The notes: generated by a model not told the origin, from the letters alone. A stretch of DNA of 8,300 nt from Nitrospirota bacterium (GCA_013349595.1 DUZI01000070.1:1-8300); one strand, 5' to 3'; shown: positions 1 to 6,712, counted from the stretch's first letter. Numbers and translations are program-made.

Positions 1-279
1 ATTTTAAATCAATTAAGAAAGGCAGGTATTATAACCAGCAAAAAAGGTCCAGGGGGAGGGTATTTGCTTAGCTGCGCACCAGAGGAAATAAGTATATCTT
101 CAATCCTGTCTGAATTAGAGGGTCCTTTTGCTATAACCTCATGCCTTGACCCATCAGAAGGATGTGTGAGGGTTGATAAATGTGTGACTCATTTGTTATG
201 GAAGGCACTGGGGAATCAAATTGAAGATTTCTTAAAGACAATCACACTCAATCATCTAATCAAAGGAGATATTAAATAA
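1..279 (+). CDS. iscR: Rrf2-family transcriptional regulator, IscR-like, 3' part (5' end outside window)
   Basis: This is the C-terminal 92 residues of a winged-helix repressor of the Rrf2 family; the start lies before the window. The first residues (LRKAGII, then GPGGGYLL at about window residues 16-23) are the end of the recognition helix and the wing typical of Rrf2 proteins. Three cysteines follow, encoded at 142-144, 163-165 and 181-183 (spacing C-X6-C-X5-C), and the last sits in KCVTHLLW, which closely matches the KCLTHALW stretch of IscR. The His codon at 190-192 corresponds to the fourth, histidine ligand of the IscR [2Fe-2S] cluster. IscR proteins sense Fe-S status and repress their own isc operon when loaded with a cluster. 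Its position ahead of tusA-like, iscS-like and iscU genes supports that role here, but the promoter and operator it would act on are outside the window. The first cysteine interval is one residue longer than in E. coli IscR (X5). Family assignment is firm; the exact IscR subtype is likely but rests on a partial sequence. Confidence 0.85.
   Translation: MLNQLRKAGIITSKKGPGGGYLLSCAPEEISISSILSELEGPFAITSCLDPSEGCVRVDKCVTHLLWKALGNQIEDFLKTITLNHLIKGDIK
262..268 (+). promoter_or_regulatory. Distant Shine-Dalgarno-like site before the TusA-family gene
   Basis: AAAGGAG lies inside the last codons of the upstream regulator gene, about 20 bases before the ATG at 289, which is far longer than the usual 5-9. 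No better site is closer. The upstream stop codon (277-279) is in the same frame as the downstream gene and is separated from its ATG by only three codons, so the start at 289 may depend on termination-reinitiation by ribosomes finishing the regulator. Confidence 0.35.
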
Positions 280-288
280 CCTGTTATT

Positions 289-552
289 ATGAAATTTGTT
301 AGCAATGTAAAGGCAGATGTTACTGCTGATGTAGTCTATATGATGTGCCCCATGCACCTATTGAAGCTTGATGAGATGATAAAAAAAATTGATAAGGGTC
401 AAATCCTTGAGATACTAACCGATTATGACGGTGCCCTTGAAGATATACCTGGTTGGTGTGAAAAAACAGGGAATCAATTTATTGGGTTAGATGAGGACGA
501 AGATTATTATAAATTTTATGTGAAAAAGACCGTAAATTCTCAGAAACAATAG
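289..552 (+). CDS. TusA-family sulfurtransferase (SirA/YeeD-like sulfur carrier)
   Basis: This small cytoplasmic protein of 87 residues has the TusA fold signature: a short beta strand (residues 9-17), then the active-site Cys-Pro pair C20-P21 at the start of an amphipathic helix (HLLKLDEMIKKI), a second strand (QILEILTD) and a second helix starting IPGWCEKTG. Family members carry a persulfide on the first Cys and pass sulfur between desulfurases and acceptors. The motif reads CPMH where E. coli TusA has CPxP, and there is a second cysteine, C57, in the GWC segment. The ATG at 289 is the only usable start after the in-frame stop at 277-279 and puts the family's N-terminal strand immediately downstream. 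Placed between an IscR-like regulator and iscS/iscU-like genes, it probably hands sulfur to or from the Fe-S machinery. This role is inferred; the family is clear, but the specific partner is not. Confidence 0.85.
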   Translation: MKFVSNVKADVTADVVYMMCPMHLLKLDEMIKKIDKGQILEILTDYDGALEDIPGWCEKTGNQFIGLDEDEDYYKFYVKKTVNSQKQ

Positions 553-622
553 AATGGTTACGCTGATATCTGAATGAGGAATTACTTTTTTTGGATACTG
601 ATTAATAAAAAGGAGCAATAAT

Positions 623-1786
623 ATGAAATGTTATTTTGACCATGTGGCGACAAATCCTCTTCATCCTGATGTTTTAGAAGCAATGATGCCCTATTTCAAG
701 GAAGAATACGGTAATCCACTCAGTTTATATGAGCTCGGGGGTAAGGCAAGAGATGCTGTAGAAAAAGCAAGGGAGGCAACTGCAAAATTAATAAAGGCTA
801 AGCCTTCAACAATAGTCTTTACCTCAAGCGGGGCAGAGTCAAATAATTTTGCACTTCGCGGTCTTGCCTTAGCAAGGCAGGCAAATGGTAAACATATAAT
901 GGTTTCAAAGGTTGAACACCACTCTATACTCAATTCGGCACGTTTTCTTGAAAAGAGTGGTTTTGTTGTTACATACCTGCCTGTTGATAAATATGGAATC
1001 GTTGGCCCAGAGGTTGTCAAGAGCTCTATAACAAAAGAAACAACGGTTATTTCAATAATCCATGCAAGTAGTGAGATAGGTACTATTGAGCCATTAAAAG
1101 AGATAGTTACTATTGCAAAGGAGCATAATATATTGTTTCATACTGATGCGGTAGCAACAACTGGAAACATACCGATTGATGTAAATGAATTAAATATTGA
1201 TGCCCTAAGTATGTCTGCTCATCAATTTTATGGTCCCAAAGGTGCTGGAGCATTGTATATAAGAGAAGGGGTGAGGATAGTGCCACTCATCTATGGAGGT
1301 ATTCAGGAAAATGGCAGAAGGGCAGGCACTGAAAATGTCCCTGCCATTGTTGGTATGGGGAAGGCAGCAGAGATTGCGATCAGAGATATGGAAAAGAGGA
1401 TGAATCATACTCAAAGGTTGAGAGATAAGGTAATTGATGCCTTTACAAAAATCCCTCATATCTATCTAACAGGGCATCCTGAAAAGAGACTGCATAATCA
1501 TGCAAGTTTTGTAGTAGAATTTATTGAAGGTGAGGCAATGTTGCTTTTGCTTGCAATGAAAGGCATATATACTGCAAGTGGTTCTGCCTGTTCGTCAAAG
1601 GCTTTAAAGTCTTCGCCCATATTACTTTCAATAGGGACACCAACTGCTCTTGCACAAGGTTCTATAGTCTTTAGCCTTGGAGAAGGTAATTCCGATGAGG
1701 AGATTGATTATTTGCTTGAGGAATTCCCAAAAGTTGTAGTTAAGCTCAGAGAGATGTCCCCTTTTGCGAAAGGATGGGAAAAATAA
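623..1786 (+). CDS. iscS: IscS/NifS-like protein with a degenerate PLP site (probable non-desulfurase Fe-S assembly partner)
   Basis: At 387 residues, this is a full-length class V aminotransferase-fold protein of the IscS/NifS group. The N-terminal YFDHVATNP, FTSSGAESNN (66-75), EHHSIL, HTDAV (D175), SAHQFYGPKG (198-207), GGIQENGRRAGTEN and SGSACSSK segments all align with cysteine desulfurases. The persulfide Cys C323 (codon 1589-1591), H99, D175 and H200 are kept. However, the lysine that binds PLP in all active members (E. coli K206) is Gln here (Q201, CAA at 1223-1225). Positions equivalent to E. coli T76, N155, Q183 and R354 are also A71, S150, A178 and V349. It is thus unlikely to hold PLP or desulfurate cysteine. 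Archaeoglobus fulgidus IscS also lacks the lysine and supplies its loop Cys as a ligand to an IscU-bound cluster, so a similar role is inferred here. The ATG has AAAAGGAG 8 bases upstream, and the gene lies 13 bases before iscU. Automated annotation would call it cysteine desulfurase. Confidence 0.9.
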   Translation: MKCYFDHVATNPLHPDVLEAMMPYFKEEYGNPLSLYELGGKARDAVEKAREATAKLIKAKPSTIVFTSSGAESNNFALRGLALARQANGKHIMVSKVEHHSILNSARFLEKSGFVVTYLPVDKYGIVGPEVVKSSITKETTVISIIHASSEIGTIEPLKEIVTIAKEHNILFHTDAVATTGNIPIDVNELNIDALSMSAHQFYGPKGAGALYIREGVRIVPLIYGGIQENGRRAGTENVPAIVGMGKAAEIAIRDMEKRMNHTQRLRDKVIDAFTKIPHIYLTGHPEKRLHNHASFVVEFIEGEAMLLLLAMKGIYTASGSACSSKALKSSPILLSIGTPTALAQGSIVFSLGEGNSDEEIDYLLEEFPKVVVKLREMSPFAKGWEK

Positions 1787-1799
1787 TTAGGAGGTCATT

Positions 1800-2180
1800 A
1801 TGTATTCAGAAAAGGTGATGGATCACTTTTCAAACCCAAGAAATGTAGGAGAGATACCAGATGCTGATGGTGTTGGTATGGAAGGCAATCCAACATGCGG
1901 AGATGCCATGCAGTTGTTTATAAAGGTTGAAAATGACATAATAGTTGATGCAAAATTTAGAACCTTTGGTTGTGGTGCTGCAATAGCTGTAAGTAGCATG
2001 ATAACAGAGATGGTTAAGGGAAAGACCATTGATGAAGCATTGCAGATTTCAAAGGAGGCTGTGGCAAATGAATTAGGTGGTTTACCACCTCAAAAGATGC
2101 ACTGTTCTAATCTTGGTTCAGATGCATTGAAGAAGGCAATAGAAGATTATAAAACAAAAAAGAAGACCAAAGAGACATGA
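1800..2180 (+). CDS. iscU: IscU/NifU N-terminal-type Fe-S cluster assembly scaffold
   Basis: This 126-residue scaffold protein assembles [2Fe-2S]/[4Fe-4S] clusters for transfer to apo-proteins in the cytoplasm. All three ligand cysteines are present: C33 in NPTCGDAM, C58 in FRTFGCGAAIA, and C102 in LPPQKMHCSNL. The conserved Asp D35 and the His before the last Cys (H101) are also present. Length and layout match stand-alone IscU: there is no ferredoxin-like middle domain or Nfu domain as in full NifU. The LPPQK stretch aligns with the LPPVK motif that E. coli IscU presents to the HscA chaperone, but no hscA/hscB is seen nearby. A strong AGGAGG (1789-1794) precedes the ATG, and the 13-base gap to the iscS-like gene implies one transcript and a stoichiometric IscS-IscU pair. 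The Lys-rich tail (residues about 115-126) is the only non-conserved part. Identification is secure. Confidence 0.95.
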   Translation: MYSEKVMDHFSNPRNVGEIPDADGVGMEGNPTCGDAMQLFIKVENDIIVDAKFRTFGCGAAIAVSSMITEMVKGKTIDEALQISKEAVANELGGLPPQKMHCSNLGSDALKKAIEDYKTKKKTKET

Positions 2181-2220
2181 TTTTTCAGAAAAAAAATAAA
2201 ACAGTAAAAAGGGTGTAAAA

Positions 2221-3228
2221 ATGGGATACAGATTACTTCTTGCTGATGACAGCATAACTATTCAAAAAGTGGTAGAGCTTGTCATGGGACCTGAAGACTT
2301 TCAGATAAAGTCTTTCAATGACGGTGAAAAAGCTTATGAGGCGATATCTACTTTCAAGCCTCATATTATCTTAGCAGATATTGACATGCCAAAACTTAAT
2401 GGTTATGAACTTTGTCAAAAGGTAAAAGCCAACACAGATACAGTTCATATCCCAGTAATTTTACTTGCTGGTGCCTTTGAGCCCTTTGATGAGGACTTGG
2501 CAAAGAAAAATGGTGCTGATGATTTTATAATCAAGCCCTTTGAGTCTCAAGAGCTGATAAGCAAAGTAAAGGCTTTGGTCAATGACATCCCTATGGATGA
2601 GGAACAACCAGAGCCATCAATACAAGAGCCTAAGGCAGATGAGGTTTTTGCAGGATTAGATGACATTTCACCTGCCTCACCTGAAGAGGAACAAGAGGAT
2701 ATTACAAAGGATATTTCTTTTACCCCTGAAGATATGGCTCTTTTAACTGAGAAGGCTATGGATGATGAAGAAACCTTAGAACCAGATAAGTCCATAAGCT
2801 TTGGAGAGACCCTCGCCAATACTTTAAAACAAGAGCCAGAAGATCAAACACCACCACCTATTCAACAGAGCCAGGTCAGCCAACCTGTCCAGCCTGTTTA
2901 TGTACCTCAATCAATAGATTTAGCCTCTCTGGTTACCCCATCAAGAGAGGATGTACTTGATTTGTTTAAACAAACCATTAACAAAAAGATTGACTATATT
3001 ATTAATGAAGAGATTAAGGATATGGTAATAGAGACTTTGAAAGAAGGTATATTAGAAAATCTGAGGGAGTCTTTCACGGAAATAGTTGAAGAGGCAACCA
3101 AGGTTGTATTGAAATCAGTAGCAGAGCAGATTAGAGACAGGGCTATAATTGTATTAAATAATGCAATACCAGACCTTGTTCAAAATCTTATTGAAAAGGA
3201 AATACAAAAGATAACCTCAGAGCTTTAA
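2221..3228 (+). CDS. Receiver-domain protein with acidic/Pro-rich linker and helical C-terminal domain
   Basis: The protein has 335 residues in three parts. Residues 3-120 form a CheY-like receiver domain: acidic pair D9/D10 in LLADDS, phosphoacceptor D53 in ADIDMP, and K105 in IIKPF, with the D53-K105 spacing of 52 as in CheY. The switch Thr/Ser is replaced by Ala (A83, in LLAGAFEPFDE), so phosphorylation may not be signalled in the usual way. Residues about 122-235 are a low-complexity linker rich in Glu, Pro and Gln. Residues about 240-335 are predicted all-helical, with repeated amphipathic stretches such as INEEIKDM and IPDLVQNLIEKEIQKI, and no DNA-binding or enzymatic output domain that I recognise. 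It is likely to signal by protein-protein interaction. The start follows AAGGG about 7-10 bases upstream. It sits 40 bases after iscU and may share its transcript. As I recall, similar receiver proteins precede valS in Geobacter-like genomes. No kinase is visible nearby, and the function is unknown. Confidence 0.85.
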   Translation: MGYRLLLADDSITIQKVVELVMGPEDFQIKSFNDGEKAYEAISTFKPHIILADIDMPKLNGYELCQKVKANTDTVHIPVILLAGAFEPFDEDLAKKNGADDFIIKPFESQELISKVKALVNDIPMDEEQPEPSIQEPKADEVFAGLDDISPASPEEEQEDITKDISFTPEDMALLTEKAMDDEETLEPDKSISFGETLANTLKQEPEDQTPPPIQQSQVSQPVQPVYVPQSIDLASLVTPSREDVLDLFKQTINKKIDYIINEEIKDMVIETLKEGILENLRESFTEIVEEATKVVLKSVAEQIRDRAIIVLNNAIPDLVQNLIEKEIQKITSEL

Positions 3229-3272
3229 AGATTTAGAGATTGAATAAATCTCATTATTGAGCTTTTGCAACA

Positions 3273-3302
3273 TTGTCATGGGAAAACGCCGTAATTTAAT
3301 AA
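3273..3302 (+). promoter_or_regulatory. Weak candidate sigma-70 promoter in the valS upstream gap
   Basis: TTGTCA (3273-3278) and TAATAA (3297-3302) are 18 bases apart. The match is moderate. The gap is AT-rich, so a chance match is possible. It is an alternative to the stronger -10 at 3359-3364. Confidence 0.25.
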
Positions 3303-3333
3303 CAAAGGAGTAAAAAGCATAATTTCAGTTCAA

Positions 3334-3364
3334 TTCAACGAAAACCTTATTTAATCTTTATAAT
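3334..3364 (+). promoter_or_regulatory. Candidate valS promoter (perfect -10, poor -35)
   Basis: A consensus TATAAT at 3359-3364 stands 39 bases before the valS ATG. The best -35 candidate is TTCAAC at 3334-3339 with a long 19-base spacer, so this hexamer is weak. The 175-base gap (3229-3403) is by far the largest in the window and is the natural place for a new transcript to start. The gap contains no open frame of note; the longest ATG frame is 11 codons. Confidence 0.4.
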
Positions 3365-3403
3365 CGATAAAAAATTTTAAAAGGGGCAAGGAAACAACAA
3401 TTT

Positions 3404-6208
3404 ATGGAACTATTTGAAAAGACCTATTCACCTTCCAAACTCGAGGATTATTGGTATAACTACTGGCAGGATAATAAAGCCTTCACACCTTATGGTTCTG
3501 ATGACTCTCCAACATTCTGTATAGTAATTCCACCGCCAAATGTTACGGGCTCACTCCACATGGGACATGCCCTTAATGCAACTATACAGGATATTTTGTG
3601 CAGATATAAGAGAATGAGTGGGTTCAAGACCCTTTGGGTGCCTGGGACGGATCATGCAGGGATAGCAACTCAGAATGTAGTAGAAAAGTCTCTTGCAAAG
3701 GATAAGATAGATCGTCATAAACTTGGTAGAGATGCCTTTATTCAAAGGGTATGGAGTTGGAAGGCAGAATACGGGGACAGGATTATTTACCAACTCAAAA
3801 AGTTGGGTGCATCCTGTGACTGGGAACATTTGCGTTTTACAATGGATGAAGGTCTGTCAAAGGCAGTCAGAGAAGTCTTTGTTCGTCTCTTTGAGGAGGG
3901 GCTTATATACAGAGACAATAGGCTTATAAATTGGTGCCCTCGTTGTCATACAGCCCTATCCGACCTTGAGGCAGAGCACGAAGAGATTGAAGGGAGGCTC
4001 TACTTTATAAAATATCCCCTTACAGATGGTAGTGGTCATATAACAGTCGCCACAACAAGACCTGAGACCATGCTTGGAGACACTGCCGTTGCAGTTCATC
4101 CTGAAGATGAAAGATATAAGGATTTTATAGGAAAATCGGTTGATCTCCCATTAACAAGCAGAAAAATACCAATAATTGCAGATAATACTGTTGATAAAGA
4201 CTTTGGCACAGGGGCAGTTAAGATAACGCCTGCCCATGATTTTAATGATGAGGCATCAGGGAAAAGGCATAATCTATCCTCCCTTTCTGTAATTAATGAA
4301 GAAGGAAAGATGACTACAGAGGCAGGGCTTAGATATAAAGGACTTGACAGACATGAATGTAGGAAATTGATCCTGAAAGACCTAAAAGAAAAGGATTTGC
4401 TTGAATCAGAAAAAAAACACTCCCACAATGTAGGTCATTGCTATAGATGTAAGACCATTATTGAACCATTACAAACTATCCAGTGGTATGTAAATGTTTC
4501 ACCCCTGGCTGAAAAGGCAATCAAGGCAGTTGAGCAAAAAGAGATTTCCTTTATCCCTGAACAGTGGGAAAATAATTACTTTGCATGGATGCGAGATATT
4601 AAAGATTGGTGCATATCAAGGCAGATTTGGTGGGGACATCAAATACCTGTTTGGTATTGCCCTGACTGTAAAAATGAAACTGGTCAATTACAAGGCGAAT
4701 TGATTGAACATACTTTTTTCTCACCTGTTAAGGTAAGAGGTAAAGAGATTACCCATGGTAATTACACTCAGTGTAAGGATTTAGGACTAAGCCATGATGA
4801 TATAATCAAAAACTCAAAGATTATCAGGGTGCCAAAATCTGTCAAATCCCTTTGTTCAAGATTTGATATAACCAAATGTCCTCACTGTAATAGCAATAAT
4901 CTTATAAGAGACCCTGATGTATTAGATACATGGTTTTCTTCGGCCCTTTGGCCCTTTTCTACCCTTGGTTGGCCAGAAGATACTAAAGATTTGAGAGACT
5001 TTTATCCAACAAGTGTTCTTGTTACTGCCTTCGATATTATCTTCTTTTGGGTTGCAAGGATGATTATGATGGGACTTAAATTTATGGGAAAACCTCCTTT
5101 TAAAGATGTCTATATCCATGCCATAGTTAGAGATTCAAAGGGACAAAAGATGAGTAAATCAATGGGTAATATCATTGACCCACTTGTAATGATTGAAAAA
5201 TATGGTGCCGATGCCTTCAGATTTAGTCTTGCTGTATTTGCTGCACATGGCAGAGACATAAGGTTTTCTGAAGAAAGGGTAGAAGGTTACAGACATTTTA
5301 TAAATAAAATTTGGAATGCCGCCAAGTTTATCTCAACTTATCAGGAGTTTCACAGGTCATCTAAATTAGAAGATATAAAAGGACTTCAAAATAAATGGAT
5401 TTTAACTCGCCTTAATTTTACCATAGAAGAGGTCATAAAAGGCATAGAATCCTATCGCTTTAATGATTCTGCAAGTGCCATATATCAATTTGTGTGGCAT
5501 GAATTTTGTGATTGGTATATTGAATTAATCAAACCAGAATTATATAGTGACAATAAGCTAACAAAGACAGAGATTGTCAACTGTTTTTATTTTATCTTTG
5601 AAAAAATCCTCTTACTTCTTCATCCTTTTATGCCCTTTGTTACAGAAGAACTATGGAATAAATTTCTCGGCAAAAAGACAAGTATAATGCTCTCATCATT
5701 TCCTAAATCAACAATTAAGTTTGTAAATTCGGAAGCAGAGATGGCAAATCTATTTAATGCTATTACAGGCATAAGGAGTATAAGAGGGGAATTGAATATT
5801 ACGCCTTCTTTAGAAATTAAGGCAATTATAAATACTCCAAATAATGAGGTAAAAAGGGTGCTCTTATCAAACATGTCATCAATCAAAAAAATTGCCAAAT
5901 GCTCAGAGATAGAGATAGTCAGCACATACAAAAGGGCAAAGGGCACTGCGGTGACAGTAAGAGATTTAATGGAGATATACATACCTCTTGAAGGAATACT
6001 TGATGTGAATTCTGAAAAATCAAGACTAATGAAAGAACTTGAAAAGATTGACAAGGAGATGGTACTTATTAAGAAGAAACTTTCCAATGAAGACTTTCTT
6101 AAAAATGCACCTCAACAGATTGTAGAAAAAGAAAAGGCAAAGTTTGATACCTTGTCAACAAAAAAAGAAAAAACAGCAGAAAATCTCAAATTGCTAAAGA
6201 CAATATAA
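3404..6208 (+). CDS. valS: Valyl-tRNA synthetase
   Basis: At 934 residues this is a full-length class Ia synthetase that charges tRNA-Val with valine in the cytoplasm. The signature HMGH is at residues 52-55 after PPPNVTGS, and KMSKS is at 582-586. The CP1 editing domain (about 195-345) contains TTRPETMLGDTAVAVHP and a KRHNL segment, as expected for hydrolysis of Thr-tRNA-Val. SRQIWWGHQIPVW and DVLDTWFSSALWPFSTLGW are ValRS-specific. The anticodon-binding domain follows KMSKS, and the C-terminal 65 or so residues form the charged coiled-coil arm (KELEKIDKEM, KKLSNEDFL). Two zinc knuckles are visible: C178/C181 with C346/C349, and C419/C422 with C492/C495. The second is unusual: 69 residues separate its Cys pairs where about 15 are typical. 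The start ATG has AAGGA about 11 bases upstream. A candidate promoter lies just ahead, and the next gene follows after 21 bases. Confidence 0.98.
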   Translation: MELFEKTYSPSKLEDYWYNYWQDNKAFTPYGSDDSPTFCIVIPPPNVTGSLHMGHALNATIQDILCRYKRMSGFKTLWVPGTDHAGIATQNVVEKSLAKDKIDRHKLGRDAFIQRVWSWKAEYGDRIIYQLKKLGASCDWEHLRFTMDEGLSKAVREVFVRLFEEGLIYRDNRLINWCPRCHTALSDLEAEHEEIEGRLYFIKYPLTDGSGHITVATTRPETMLGDTAVAVHPEDERYKDFIGKSVDLPLTSRKIPIIADNTVDKDFGTGAVKITPAHDFNDEASGKRHNLSSLSVINEEGKMTTEAGLRYKGLDRHECRKLILKDLKEKDLLESEKKHSHNVGHCYRCKTIIEPLQTIQWYVNVSPLAEKAIKAVEQKEISFIPEQWENNYFAWMRDIKDWCISRQIWWGHQIPVWYCPDCKNETGQLQGELIEHTFFSPVKVRGKEITHGNYTQCKDLGLSHDDIIKNSKIIRVPKSVKSLCSRFDITKCPHCNSNNLIRDPDVLDTWFSSALWPFSTLGWPEDTKDLRDFYPTSVLVTAFDIIFFWVARMIMMGLKFMGKPPFKDVYIHAIVRDSKGQKMSKSMGNIIDPLVMIEKYGADAFRFSLAVFAAHGRDIRFSEERVEGYRHFINKIWNAAKFISTYQEFHRSSKLEDIKGLQNKWILTRLNFTIEEVIKGIESYRFNDSASAIYQFVWHEFCDWYIELIKPELYSDNKLTKTEIVNCFYFIFEKILLLLHPFMPFVTEELWNKFLGKKTSIMLSSFPKSTIKFVNSEAEMANLFNAITGIRSIRGELNITPSLEIKAIINTPNNEVKRVLLSNMSSIKKIAKCSEIEIVSTYKRAKGTAVTVRDLMEIYIPLEGILDVNSEKSRLMKELEKIDKEMVLIKKKLSNEDFLKNAPQQIVEKEKAKFDTLSTKKEKTAENLKLLKTI

Positions 6209-6229
6209 TCTTAACAGGAGGTTTAAAAA

Positions 6230-6712
6230 ATGGAAAAAAATGTCAAAGACATAGAAGGCAGACACCTTAATCTAATTGAAGCTGAGTTTGTCAATGTAAG
6301 GCAAAGCACTGTTCGTTCAGTTGAAGGTGGGACTATTGAACTTCAGCAAGTTGGAGCAGTAAGTATTGATGGTGAGAGGATAGATGTAACACAAGGGGCA
6401 TCTATTATTTTAAAAGGTGACAATCTCAATCTCAATCAAAGCATGGCAATACTTTCAGCAGGGACAAATAATAACCTCAATTTTTCCTTCACCCCTATCT
6501 CTGTATCGGATAATACAAATATTGACAAGAGTGCCACAGGGGTTGTTATTGCCAATAACATCAAATCATCAAATAGCACCTCCATTCTAACCATAGCGAA
6601 GAATATTGAAGGCAATGTGACAACCTTACTTGATTGGAAATCAGCCCTTACTCTAAGTGCAATTGCAGGCGGTTTACTGGCATTTTTAGGTTTGGTTAAT
6701 AGAAAAATCTGA
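6230..6712 (+). CDS. Unknown protein with 15-residue repeats and C-terminal membrane anchor
   Basis: I do not recognise a named family for these 160 residues. Residues 23-85 hold repeats of exactly 15 residues: VRQSTVRS, LQQVGAVS, VTQGASII and LNQSMAIL start at residues 23, 38, 53 and 68, with Gln at 25, 40, 55 and 70. Two weaker units start at 83 (LNF) and 98 (IDK). Alternating hydrophobic and polar residues suggest a small beta-solenoid, as in bactofilins or other beta-helical scaffolds (inference). Residues about 139-156 form a hydrophobic, Gly/Ala/Leu-rich helix followed by NRKI, so the protein is probably tail-anchored with its repeats in the cytoplasm. No signal peptide is seen. The start is set by a strong AGGAGG (6216-6221) 8 bases before the ATG. 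Its TGA overlaps the nadC ATG by one base, implying translational coupling, so it is a real gene of the valS-nadC unit. The function is not known. Confidence 0.8.
   Translation: MEKNVKDIEGRHLNLIEAEFVNVRQSTVRSVEGGTIELQQVGAVSIDGERIDVTQGASIILKGDNLNLNQSMAILSAGTNNNLNFSFTPISVSDNTNIDKSATGVVIANNIKSSNSTSILTIAKNIEGNVTTLLDWKSALTLSAIAGGLLAFLGLVNRKI
6296..6484 (+). repeat. 45-base-period coding repeat (15-residue units) in the unknown protein
   Basis: Residues 23-85 repeat with a period of exactly 15 residues (Gln at 25, 40, 55 and 70). The repetition is visible in the protein but not as near-identical DNA, so it is an old, structural repeat and not a recent tandem duplication. Confidence 0.65.

Noticed and set aside
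691..1020. Minus-strand open frame of 109 codons inside the iscS-like gene
   Set aside because: It is fully covered by a conserved gene on the plus strand and its translation shows no known domain.
1223..1225. Gln codon in place of the PLP lysine as a sequencing error
   Set aside because: CAA differs from AAA by one base, but four other cofactor or substrate positions are also changed in the same protein, so a single error does not explain the pattern.
2181..2200. TTTTTCAGAAAAA hairpin after iscU
   Set aside because: It is an A/T-only five-pair stem with a three-base loop, too weak to be a terminator.
3229..3252. Small inverted repeats (AGATTTA/TAAATCT and GAGATT/AATCTC) after the receiver gene
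   Set aside because: The two stems compete, are AT-rich and short, and are not followed by a T tract, so I do not call a terminator.
5620..6087. Long open frame of 155 codons on the minus strand inside valS
   Set aside because: It lies opposite a strongly conserved valS region, has low-complexity hydrophobic/Ser-rich content, and has no recognisable family; it is a shadow frame.
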